Shown piece by piece: positions 1 to 5,743 of a DNA stretch of 15,119 bases. Numbering within the stretch: the first letter of the stretch is position 1; each line of letters starts with the position of its first letter. The position numbers and the translations under genes are program-made. A model generated the notes under the pieces. The model saw only the letters and a list, made by a program, of their open reading frames with translations. It made no database searches and was not told the origin of the DNA. This DNA comes from SpSt-583 sp034434015 (GTDB taxonomy: Bacteria > Chloroflexota > Anaerolineae > Anaerolineales > UBA6663), in the NCBI GenBank assembly GCA_034434015.1, contig DAOUAB010000260.1:1-15119 (forward strand), given 5' to 3'.

Positions 1-13
1 TAATGTGCTCTCT

Positions 14-86
14 GGCGGTGATATTCGGTCTAGACACACCCGAATTGTCCGCCGGTGGGCAGGATTCCGCGAGGGGCCCTGCCCAC
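14..86. other. Two tandem stem-loops upstream of the NACHT gene
   Basis: Two inverted repeats lie side by side at the left edge. The first pairs 14-18 (GGCGG) with 49-53 (CCGCC) and, nested inside, 23-28 (ATTCGG) with 40-45 (CCGAAT). The second is a perfect 9-bp stem, 55-63 (GTGGGCAGG) with 78-86 (CCTGCCCAC), around a 14-nt loop. No T-tract follows either, so a classical intrinsic terminator is not supported. They could be the end of an upstream transcript or a structured leader of the NACHT gene. I see no recognisable coding region in 1-103. Confidence 0.35.
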
Positions 87-145
87 GTTCATCGTCAGGA
101 TAAGTTAGTCAAAACTCCAATTTTCAGAAACTGCTTGAAAAGGGC

Positions 146-3100
146 GTGGTGGACCCCGCCCTGGAGAAGGGCCTGGGACCCGTCCAGGCCTGGCTGACGC
201 GCGGCTACGACCGCAGGCAGGACGAGGCCGAGCTCCGCTCCGCTATTGAGGCCGTCCTGAAGACCTCCACAGGCCAGCCTGAACCCGACCCGTGGAGGCA
301 ATACGCCTGGACCACGGCGCTGGAAACCCTCCAGGCCCGCCCGGACCTGGCGGCGCGCGCCGCCGCCGCCGCCGTGGAGCTGACGCGCGACGACCCGGAC
401 TCCCTGCCCGCCGACCTGCTGGACGAATTGCGCCTGACCGCCCACCGCCAGCCCTTCGCCCGCTTCCTCTTCGCCCTGCGCGGCGAGCTGGCCAGGCGGC
501 CCGGCTACCGGGACGCCATCGCCTACGCCAACCAGATGGGCCAGCTCCGCCGCCTGGACGGCCTGTACGAACTGCTGGCGGCCCGGGCCGCGCGCGGCCC
601 GGCGGGACTGGGCGCCGGCGTGGCGCTGGCCGGCGACGAAGTGACCGTGGGCGGCGATGTGGTGGGCGGGGACAAGCTCACGCTGATCTTCAACCTGAAC
701 GGCGCGCGCGAATTGCCCGCCGACGCGCGGCAACTGGAACGACCCTATCTCGAAGACGTCATCGCCGTGTGCAGCCAGCTCTCGTTCGAGGGCCGCGCCC
801 GGGAAGAGGCCGTGGCCGGCCGCGGCAGCGGCCTGATGCGGCTGGAGCAGGTCTACATCGCCCTGGACACCGCCGAGCGGCGCCGCCCGGCCGACCGGCA
901 GGCCGATCGCGAGGGGCGTCAACGCCGTTCCCTTCAGGCGCCCGAACTGGGACGCGACGCGCCCGACACCCGGCCCCTCTCCGCCCTGCGCGCCGTGGCC
1001 GAGCACCGCCATTTGGTGTTGCTCGGTGAGCCCGGCGCCGGCAAGAGCACGTTTGCCCGCCACCTCAGCCTGTGCCTGGCCGGCGCCCGCCTGGACGGCC
1101 CGGACTGGCTGCAGCGCCTGTCCGCAGACGACCTGCCAGCCTGGCCCCTGCCCGCCTACCTGCCGGTCTTCATCCGCCTGCGCGATTTTGCCGAGGACAC
1201 CGCCTGCCTGCCGGCGGGGGCCGGCCAGCGCGGCGAGGCGCAGCACCTCCTGGCTTTCCTGCGCCAGGAATTGCAGAAGCGTTTCGACCGGCCCACCGCC
1301 GAGCACGTCCAGCGCCTCCTGGAACACGGCGAAGCCCTGATCGTGCTCGACGGCCTGGACGAGGTGACTCACCCGGAGCGCGCCCGTCAGCCCGAGAATA
1401 TGCCGCAGGCCGACCAGGCCCGCCGCGTGCAGGTGGCCGAAGCGATCGCCGATTTCGCCCAGGTCCGCTTCCGGCGCGCCCGCCTCCTGGTCACCTGCCG
1501 CGTCCGCCAGTTCCTGGACGAGGCCGGCCGCCCCCTCCCCTGGCCCGCCCGGCTGGGCGACCTGCCGGCCTTCACCCTGGCCGAGTTCAGCCGCCCGCAG
1601 GTCACGGACTTCGTCACCCGCTGGTTCGCGGCCCTGGCCGGCCAGGTTGCGGAGCCGGACGAGAAGCGCGAGACCCTTCTGCGCGCCCTGGAGGAGCGGC
1701 CCGAACTGGCCGAACTGGCCCCCAAACCGATCCTGCTCACCCAGATGGCGCTGGTCCACGGCTATCGCAAACTGCCGGAGCACCGCGTGGACGTGTACCG
1801 GGAGTGCGCCGACCTGCTGCTCTGGGAGTGGGAACGCCTGCGCGCCCTGGGCCGGGGCCGGCAGGCGCAGTCCGCCGACGACTTCATCCGCGCGCTCGGG
1901 GTGCCCGGCCTGCGCCGCGACGACGTGGAGGCCGCGCTGTACGCCGCCGTCTTCGCCGAGCACGCCGAGGGCCGGAAGGAGATCCGCGAAGACACGGTGC
2001 GGAAGCACCTCACCGCCGCCTGCCTGGCCGCCAGCGGCTGGTCGCGGGACCGCGCCATCGGCCCGGCCCAGCGCTTCATGGACGAGTGGCTGCGCGACCG
2101 CAACAGCCTGCTCATCCCGGCCGGCGGCGATACCTTCGATGTGCCGCACCGCTCCTTCCGCGAGTTCATGGCCGGCCGCGTGCTGGCCCACACCGGCTAC
2201 CGCGCCGGCCCGCAGGCCGACGACGAGCGCTGGTACGAGGCCGGCCCGCGCCTGGCGCTGGAGGACCCGGCCAAGTGGCGCGAGGCCTTCCGCTTCGCGG
2301 CCGCCCTGGAGGCCAAACGCGTCCGCGATGTGGCCGACGCCCTGGACCGCCTCTGGCCCGCCCGGCGCGGTCCGGTCGCGCCCGGCCGGGCGGACCGCCT
2401 CTTCCTGGCGGCTGAAGTCCTCCGTGACGTCGGCCCGGCCCGGTTCCGCGACCCGGGCCAGAAGCGCGCGCAGGAAGTCTATGAGCGCGTCGAGCGCGCC
2501 CTGCTCAATCTGTGCCGCGACACCACGGGCGCGTATCCCGACGACCGCCCGCGCCTCACCTCGCCCCAAAGCCTGCCCCCGGCCACGCGCCTCCAGGCCG
2601 GTTGGCTGCTCAGCGACCTGGGCTGGACCCCGCCGGACCTGGATGAATTCATCCCACTCCCCCTCTCCCGTAAGCTGGCGCTGCGCGCCAGCTTACGGGA
2701 GAGGGGGCCGGGGGGTGAGGGAAGTCTCCTCTTCGCCAAATACCCGGTCACCAACCTCCAGTACGCGCGCTTCCTGGATTCGGACGACTACAAAGACGAG
2801 TCGTTGTGGGAGTCGCTCGCTGTGTACGACCACGAAGAGAAAGACCGCCTGCCCATCGGCCAGGAGGCGTTGAAGTGGTTCCGTGCGAACGGCGGCCCGG
2901 CGCGCCGGCCGAACTATTGGGACGACGCCCGGTTCGGGGCCGCGCGCCGGCTCTTCCCGGTGGTCGGCGTCACGTGGTACGAGGCCGCCGCCTACTGCGC
3001 CTGGCTCACCCGCCGCTGGCGCGACCTCCCCGAACTGGCGCACCTCCGCTCTCTGCTCCCGGATCACCATTCACTGACTTTCCGCCTCCCGTTGCGGTCC

Positions 3101-3496
3101 GAATGGGCCCTCGCCGCCGGCGGCGCTGAGGGGGATCGTTATCCCTGGCAGAAGAAGGAGCAGGAGGAGCCGCAGACCGCCACAGAGGCCGACATCCGGC
3201 TGTACGCCAACACCGCGGAGTCCGATCTGAACGGCACCTCGCCCGTCTTCATGTACGCGGCCGGGCAGAGCACACGCGGCGCGATGGACATGGCCGGGAA
3301 TGTCTGGGAGTGGGAGGCCAATTACCACGACAATGATCAGGACTGGATCGCGCTGCGCGGCGGCGCGTGGGGCTACAATCGGGACTACGCGCGCGTCGCG
3401 GTCCGCTTCAGCGATCCCCCGCGCATCTGGTACACCGGCTTCGGGTTGCGGGTGGTGGGGGCGGCGGCTCCTGTCTCTCCGTCTTCTGTTTCCTGA
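146..3496 (+). CDS. NACHT NTPase with C-terminal FGE/C-type-lectin fold; DGR target protein
   Basis: A 1116-residue STAND/NLR-like protein. Residues 1-150 are helical with no recognised effector fold. A Gly/Asp-rich beta-prone patch (GGDVVGGDK) lies at 169-177. The NACHT NTPase follows, with Walker A GEPGAGKS at 294-301 and Walker B LIVLDGLDE at 398-406. A conserved HRSFREFMAGR segment lies near 665-680. From about 835 the FGE-sulfatase fold begins (YPVTNLQYARF, VVGVTWYEAAAYCAWL, MAGNVWEW, RGGAW, GLRVV). The paired cysteines that formylglycine-generating enzymes carry near the C-terminus are absent, so the fold is probably a ligand-binding lectin module. Residues 1070-1105 are the DGR variable region. 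The likely role, by family, is a cytoplasmic sensor in a conflict or signalling system. The start is uncertain: GTG146 and GTG149 are both possible, no good Shine-Dalgarno is present, and the frame stays open back to the TAA at 101-103 without an ATG. Confidence 0.9.
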   Translation: MVDPALEKGLGPVQAWLTRGYDRRQDEAELRSAIEAVLKTSTGQPEPDPWRQYAWTTALETLQARPDLAARAAAAAVELTRDDPDSLPADLLDELRLTAHRQPFARFLFALRGELARRPGYRDAIAYANQMGQLRRLDGLYELLAARAARGPAGLGAGVALAGDEVTVGGDVVGGDKLTLIFNLNGARELPADARQLERPYLEDVIAVCSQLSFEGRAREEAVAGRGSGLMRLEQVYIALDTAERRRPADRQADREGRQRRSLQAPELGRDAPDTRPLSALRAVAEHRHLVLLGEPGAGKSTFARHLSLCLAGARLDGPDWLQRLSADDLPAWPLPAYLPVFIRLRDFAEDTACLPAGAGQRGEAQHLLAFLRQELQKRFDRPTAEHVQRLLEHGEALIVLDGLDEVTHPERARQPENMPQADQARRVQVAEAIADFAQVRFRRARLLVTCRVRQFLDEAGRPLPWPARLGDLPAFTLAEFSRPQVTDFVTRWFAALAGQVAEPDEKRETLLRALEERPELAELAPKPILLTQMALVHGYRKLPEHRVDVYRECADLLLWEWERLRALGRGRQAQSADDFIRALGVPGLRRDDVEAALYAAVFAEHAEGRKEIREDTVRKHLTAACLAASGWSRDRAIGPAQRFMDEWLRDRNSLLIPAGGDTFDVPHRSFREFMAGRVLAHTGYRAGPQADDERWYEAGPRLALEDPAKWREAFRFAAALEAKRVRDVADALDRLWPARRGPVAPGRADRLFLAAEVLRDVGPARFRDPGQKRAQEVYERVERALLNLCRDTTGAYPDDRPRLTSPQSLPPATRLQAGWLLSDLGWTPPDLDEFIPLPLSRKLALRASLRERGPGGEGSLLFAKYPVTNLQYARFLDSDDYKDESLWESLAVYDHEEKDRLPIGQEALKWFRANGGPARRPNYWDDARFGAARRLFPVVGVTWYEAAAYCAWLTRRWRDLPELAHLRSLLPDHHSLTFRLPLRSEWALAAGGAEGDRYPWQKKEQEEPQTATEADIRLYANTAESDLNGTSPVFMYAAGQSTRGAMDMAGNVWEWEANYHDNDQDWIALRGGAWGYNRDYARVAVRFSDPPRIWYTGFGLRVVGAAAPVSPSSVS
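2659..2707. repeat. Perfect 23-bp inverted repeat inside the NACHT/FGE linker
   Basis: Arms 2659-2681 and 2685-2707 are perfect reverse complements around a 3-nt loop (TGC). The palindrome is translated in frame as about residues 839-855 (PLSRKLALRASLRERG) and is followed by a Gly-rich PGGEG run. It sits exactly at the junction between the STAND region and the FGE fold, where an insertion would be tolerated. It resembles small palindromic elements that insert in frame into protein genes (known from Rickettsia RPEs). The flanking text, read on the minus strand as LTPRPPLP, looks like a dispersed intergenic repeat. Whether it recurs in this genome cannot be seen here. Confidence 0.85.
3351..3463 (+). 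repeat. DGR variable region (VR) at the 3' end of the NACHT-FGE gene
   Basis: This stretch aligns without gaps to 3765-3877 at an offset of exactly 414 bp. Between 3351 and 3460 there are 19 differences, 17 of them at template adenines (of 26 A) and only two at template C (3377 and 3415 in the VR). Fourteen codons differ and all change the residue: 1076-1079, 1081, 1088-1091, 1093, 1094, 1096, 1098 and 1099. The segments 3351-3370, 3389-3406 and 3443-3462 are identical. The last is GC-rich and occupies the position of the initiation-of-mutagenic-homology site. In the protein this is the C-terminal end of the C-type-lectin-like fold, the usual site of DGR diversification. Confidence 0.93.
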
Positions 3497-3521
3497 ATTC
3501 TGCTTTCTGTTTTCTCCCCCC

Positions 3522-3552
3522 TCGGGCGCGCAGCGCCCTCGCCGCATTTTTT
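3522..3552 (+). terminator. Weak candidate terminator after the NACHT-FGE gene
   Basis: A 6-bp GC stem (GGGCGC at 3524-3529, GCGCCC at 3533-3538, loop GCA) is followed, after an 8-nt gap, by a run of six T at 3547-3552. The gap makes it a poor intrinsic terminator. It lies about 60 bp after the VR, so it might instead be the structural element that some DGRs carry beyond the VR. If transcription passes it, one RNA could cover both the VR gene and the TR. Confidence 0.3.
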
Positions 3553-3577
3553 AGGGGATGGCTATTCGCAAAATCCA

Positions 3578-3668
3578 CCCCTGGATGCCGGCCTTCGCCG
3601 GCATGACAAAAGGACAGACTATTCACCTTATAAGCATGACGTCGCCCCGGCGAAGGCCGGGGCCCAGG
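3578..3668. repeat. REPIN-like repeat, copy 1 (left of the TR)
   Basis: A 91-bp unit nearly identical to 3900-3989: one A/G change (3616 versus 3938) and one extra T. It is built from two 27-bp inverted arms, 3581-3607 and 3641-3667, which match at 21 of 27 positions. Each arm folds into its own hairpin around CTTC or GAAG. The six mismatches between arms fall in three paired positions and are compensatory, so each arm keeps its stem. This is the layout of paired REP sequences (REPINs), which are moved by dispersed REP-associated transposases. Confidence 0.85.
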
Positions 3669-3764
3669 CTGGGCACACTTCCTGCACCCTGATCCAATGG
3701 CGGCGTCGTCGGCGCAGGCGGTTCAGCCGCCGCAGCCGGCTCGCCGCCGGGGCCAGCCGTAAAC

Positions 3765-3877
3765 CGCTGCGCGGCGGCGCGTGGAACAAACATCAGGACA
3801 ACGCGCGCGTCGCGGTCCGCAACAACAACCACCCGCACAACTGGAACACCGACAACGGGTTGCGGGTGGTGGGGGCA
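3765..3877 (+). repeat. DGR template repeat (TR)
   Basis: This is the template partner of the VR at 3351-3463, in the same orientation. Read in the VR frame it encodes an Asn/His-rich peptide with eight AAC codons. AAC is typical of templates because mutating its A residues cannot create a stop. All 26 adenines of the aligned block lie at 3785-3855; 17 are replaced in the VR (7 to T-only codons, others to G or C) and 9 are kept. By family knowledge it is transcribed as a structured RNA, reverse-transcribed with random incorporation opposite A, and the cDNA replaces the VR. The RNA ends cannot be placed from sequence. The upstream boundary is sharp at about 3765 and the downstream one at about 3877. 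Confidence 0.93.
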
Positions 3878-3899
3878 CAGGGGCAGAATCTGTCGGCAG

Positions 3900-3989
3900 C
3901 CCCTGGATGCCGGCCTTCGCCGGCATGACAAAAGGACGGACTATTCACCTATAAGCATGACGTCGCCCCGGCGAAGGCCGGGGCCCAGG
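3900..3989. repeat. REPIN-like repeat, copy 2 (right of the TR)
   Basis: A 90-bp direct repeat of 3578-3668 with one substitution and a 1-bp deletion. It has the same two-hairpin structure, with arms beginning CTGGATGCC and ending GGGGCCCAG. Together the two copies bracket a 231-bp segment (3669-3899) that contains the whole TR. Confidence 0.85.
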
Positions 3990-4028
3990 ATTTGCGAGCC
4001 CGCGTATGCGGGGGTCATTTTCTTCCAC

Positions 4029-4865
4029 TCAATTCATCCGCGCCAGCTCGTCCAACAGCAGGCTGCGGCTCTGGCGCACTGCGGCGGCGTCGCGGGCGTC
4101 CGGGGCCATGGCCAGGTACTCGCTGAAGCAATCCACCGCCCGCTGGTACGCGCCCTCCTTGTAGTACACCATCCCCAGATCGCGCACGTGGCCCGGCGCC
4201 TCCGGCTCCAGTTCACGCAGGCGTTCCAGAGTCCGGATGGCCTGCGGCCAGGCCTCGGCCCGGGTATAGGCGTTGCGCAGATTGTTGAGCATCCGGGCGA
4301 CGATGCCGGGCGGGGCCGTCGGCGCCAGCCAGCGCGCGTCGAACTCGCCGGGGTGGCCGGTGGCCTGCGACACCAGCCGCGCGCACTCTGCGGTCGTCAA
4401 GGCCCGCCCGCCGTTGAACGGGTCCAGATACAGCCTCTGCGCGCCGTCGGCCACGGACACGATGAAGTGGCCGGGCAGGCCCACGCCCTGCGCCGGCAGG
4501 CCCAGCGCCCGGCCGACGTGGAGGTACACGGCGGAGAGCGTGATGGGCAGGCCCAGCCGGCGGTCGAGGACCTCGTTCAGATAGGAGTTGCGCGGGTCGC
4601 CGTAATCACCGCGATTGCCCTGCAAGCCGTCCGCCCCGAACAGAAAGTCGGCCAGGGCCTGGCCGCGCGCCAGTGTATCGGCGTGCGGCGCCAGGGCGCG
4701 CGCCGCCGCGACGCGCAGGTCGTCGAGCCGCAACAGGTACTCGGACGGGCGCAGGTCCGGGTAGGCGATCTCGCGGGCAAAGAGCAGGTTGGCGCGGGCC
4801 GGGTCCAGATCGGGCCCGGCCCCCCGGACCTCGTCGGCGAAGGTGGTCGCGTCTATAGTGAACAC
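4029..4865 (-). CDS. SirB1-like transglutaminase-fold protein with TPR tail
   Basis: A 278-residue protein. Residues 83-135 carry the SirB1 family block: GNRGDYGDPRNSYLNEVL, then GLPITLS, GLPAQGVGLPGHFIV, and LYLDPFNGG at 145-153. The region after about 190 reads as two tetratricopeptide-like helical hairpins (RMLNNLRNAYTR, VRDLGMVYYKEG). No cysteine is present at the place where active transglutaminases have one, so it is probably a non-catalytic family member. The cellular role of SirB1 proteins is poorly defined. The GTG start lies 12 bp after the stop of the LysM gene, indicating an operon, but no clear Shine-Dalgarno is visible. It converges on the DGR region. Confidence 0.85.
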   Translation of the reverse strand: MFTIDATTFADEVRGAGPDLDPARANLLFAREIAYPDLRPSEYLLRLDDLRVAAARALAPHADTLARGQALADFLFGADGLQGNRGDYGDPRNSYLNEVLDRRLGLPITLSAVYLHVGRALGLPAQGVGLPGHFIVSVADGAQRLYLDPFNGGRALTTAECARLVSQATGHPGEFDARWLAPTAPPGIVARMLNNLRNAYTRAEAWPQAIRTLERLRELEPEAPGHVRDLGMVYYKEGAYQRAVDCFSEYLAMAPDARDAAAVRQSRSLLLDELARMN

Positions 4866-4877
4866 ACGCCGTCCGGC

Positions 4878-5558
4878 TCAAGGCGCCCGGGTGGGCACCG
4901 GGGTCAAAGTCGGGGTGACGAGGTTGATGCGCACCACGATGACCTCGCCGGCGCGCAGGTCGGCGTTGGTCAGGTCCCGGTTATTGCGCCGGTTCTGGCG
5001 GGCGATGTCCTCGGGTGTGCTCAGAAACTTGTCGGCGATGATTTCCAGCGTGTCGCCGAGCAGCACCGTGTACTGGATGCGGGCGGCGCGCGGCAGGCCG
5101 GTGGGCAGCGGGGTGGGGGTGGGCGTCTCCACGCCGCCGCCGACCGGGATGGTCAGCACCTGGCCCACCGAGAGGGCGTCGCCGGGCAGGCCGTTGAAGA
5201 GCTTGATGGCCTCCACGTCCACCTGGAACTGGACGGCGATGCCGAACAGCGTGTCCCCATCCTGCACGATGTACACCACGGGCGTGGGCGTCTCCGACGG
5301 GCCGGGGGTGACGGTGGGCGCCTCCGTAAACTCCGGCGTGGCCGAGGCCGGCGGCGCGGTGGGCGTCTGGCTGGGAGGCAGCGTCGCCGAGGGCGTCGGC
5401 GTCGGCGAGCGGAACAGCGCCACGCCCGGGCCGCTGGAGAAGAAATTGACGATCATCAGGACGATCGCCAGCACGATCAGCCCGGCCACGGCCGCCAGGA
5501 TGGCCGGGATGACGCGGGCGCGGCGCCGCTTGATCAACGCCTGCACGGATTTTTTCAT
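4878..5558 (-). CDS. Membrane-anchored protein with two LysM domains
   Basis: A 226-residue protein. Basic residues at 1-16 precede one hydrophobic membrane segment at about 17-40, followed by a Ser/Thr/Pro-rich linker (51-95). The first LysM domain (VYIVQDGDTLFGIA to VLTIPV) spans about 95-139, a second short TPTP linker follows, and the second LysM (YTVLLGDTLEIIADKF to VIVVRI) spans about 161-211. LysM modules bind peptidoglycan or related glycans, so this is likely an envelope protein with its domains outside the membrane. The ATG at 5556-5558 is preceded by a weak AGGA about 11 nt upstream. It is the first gene of the two-gene minus-strand operon. Confidence 0.88.
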   Translation of the reverse strand: MKKSVQALIKRRRARVIPAILAAVAGLIVLAIVLMIVNFFSSGPGVALFRSPTPTPSATLPPSQTPTAPPASATPEFTEAPTVTPGPSETPTPVVYIVQDGDTLFGIAVQFQVDVEAIKLFNGLPGDALSVGQVLTIPVGGGVETPTPTPLPTGLPRAARIQYTVLLGDTLEIIADKFLSTPEDIARQNRRNNRDLTNADLRAGEVIVVRINLVTPTLTPVPTRAP

Positions 5559-5622
5559 GGGGGGTTCGGTCCTTGGTCCAGCCTGTACTCGTTTTTCAGG
5601 TCACCACTGATCGAGTGAAATC

Positions 5623-5628
5623 ATTCTA
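5623..5628 (-). promoter_or_regulatory. Candidate -10 box for the LysM/SirB1 operon
   Basis: On the minus strand this reads TAGAAT, close to the TATAAT consensus, 64 bp before the LysM gene start. No convincing -35 hexamer lies at the usual spacing. Confidence 0.3.
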
Positions 5629-5712
5629 CCACGCGCCTCCGGGTGAAGGCCGCCTGCCCCTATGTCAACCCCGGGCGGGGCGGAGGACGAATCAAGGTCC
5701 GCCGCGATGCGG

Positions 5713-5738
5713 TAAGATAGCGAAACCTTTGGGGAGGG
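5713..5738 (+). promoter_or_regulatory. Candidate -10 box and Shine-Dalgarno for the methyltransferase gene
   Basis: TAAGAT at 5713-5718 resembles a -10 box. GGGGAGGG at 5731-5738 is a strong ribosome-binding site 5 nt before ATG 5744. This fixes the start there rather than at the upstream in-frame ATG 5573, which has neither signal nor family homology after it. Confidence 0.55.
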
Positions 5739-5743
5739 CTCGC

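Larger units (their letters stand above)
3497..4028. other. Non-coding DGR region between NACHT-FGE and sirB1-like genes
   Basis: This 532-bp gap holds, in order, a weak hairpin/T-run, REPIN-like copy 1 (3578-3668), a GC-rich leader (3669-3764, with a small hairpin GGCGG/CCGCC near 3718-3732), the template repeat, a short tail, REPIN-like copy 2 (3900-3989) and 40 bp with a small CCCGC/GCGGG hairpin near 4000-4013. I find no reverse transcriptase, Avd or other protein gene in it. The plus-strand frame continuing from the NACHT stop (TGA 3494) stays open to TGA 3926-3928, but has no usable start before the TR. Confidence 0.8.

Noticed and set aside
95..2569. An 824-residue open frame on the minus strand opposite the NACHT gene
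   Set aside because: Low-complexity Ala/Gly/Arg/Gln-rich translation with no domain. The plus strand here encodes clear NACHT motifs; this is a shadow frame of GC-rich coding DNA.
3765..3877. TR read as a decayed duplicate (pseudogene) of the FGE end
   Set aside because: Decay would spread changes over all bases. Here the copies are identical outside template adenines except for two positions, and the copy is AAC-rich, which fits a DGR template.
3623..3931. A 102-residue minus-strand open frame across the TR
   Set aside because: It is the translation of the REPIN copies (CRRRPASRG type) and the antisense of the TR. It has no independent coding evidence.
3578..3989. Two direct repeats considered as a CRISPR array
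   Set aside because: Only two units of about 90 bp with a 231-bp interval, each itself a double hairpin; no regular short spacers.
3957..5618. A 553-residue plus-strand open frame
   Set aside because: It lies opposite the SirB1-like and LysM genes, which have recognisable family motifs on the minus strand; the plus translation is low-complexity.
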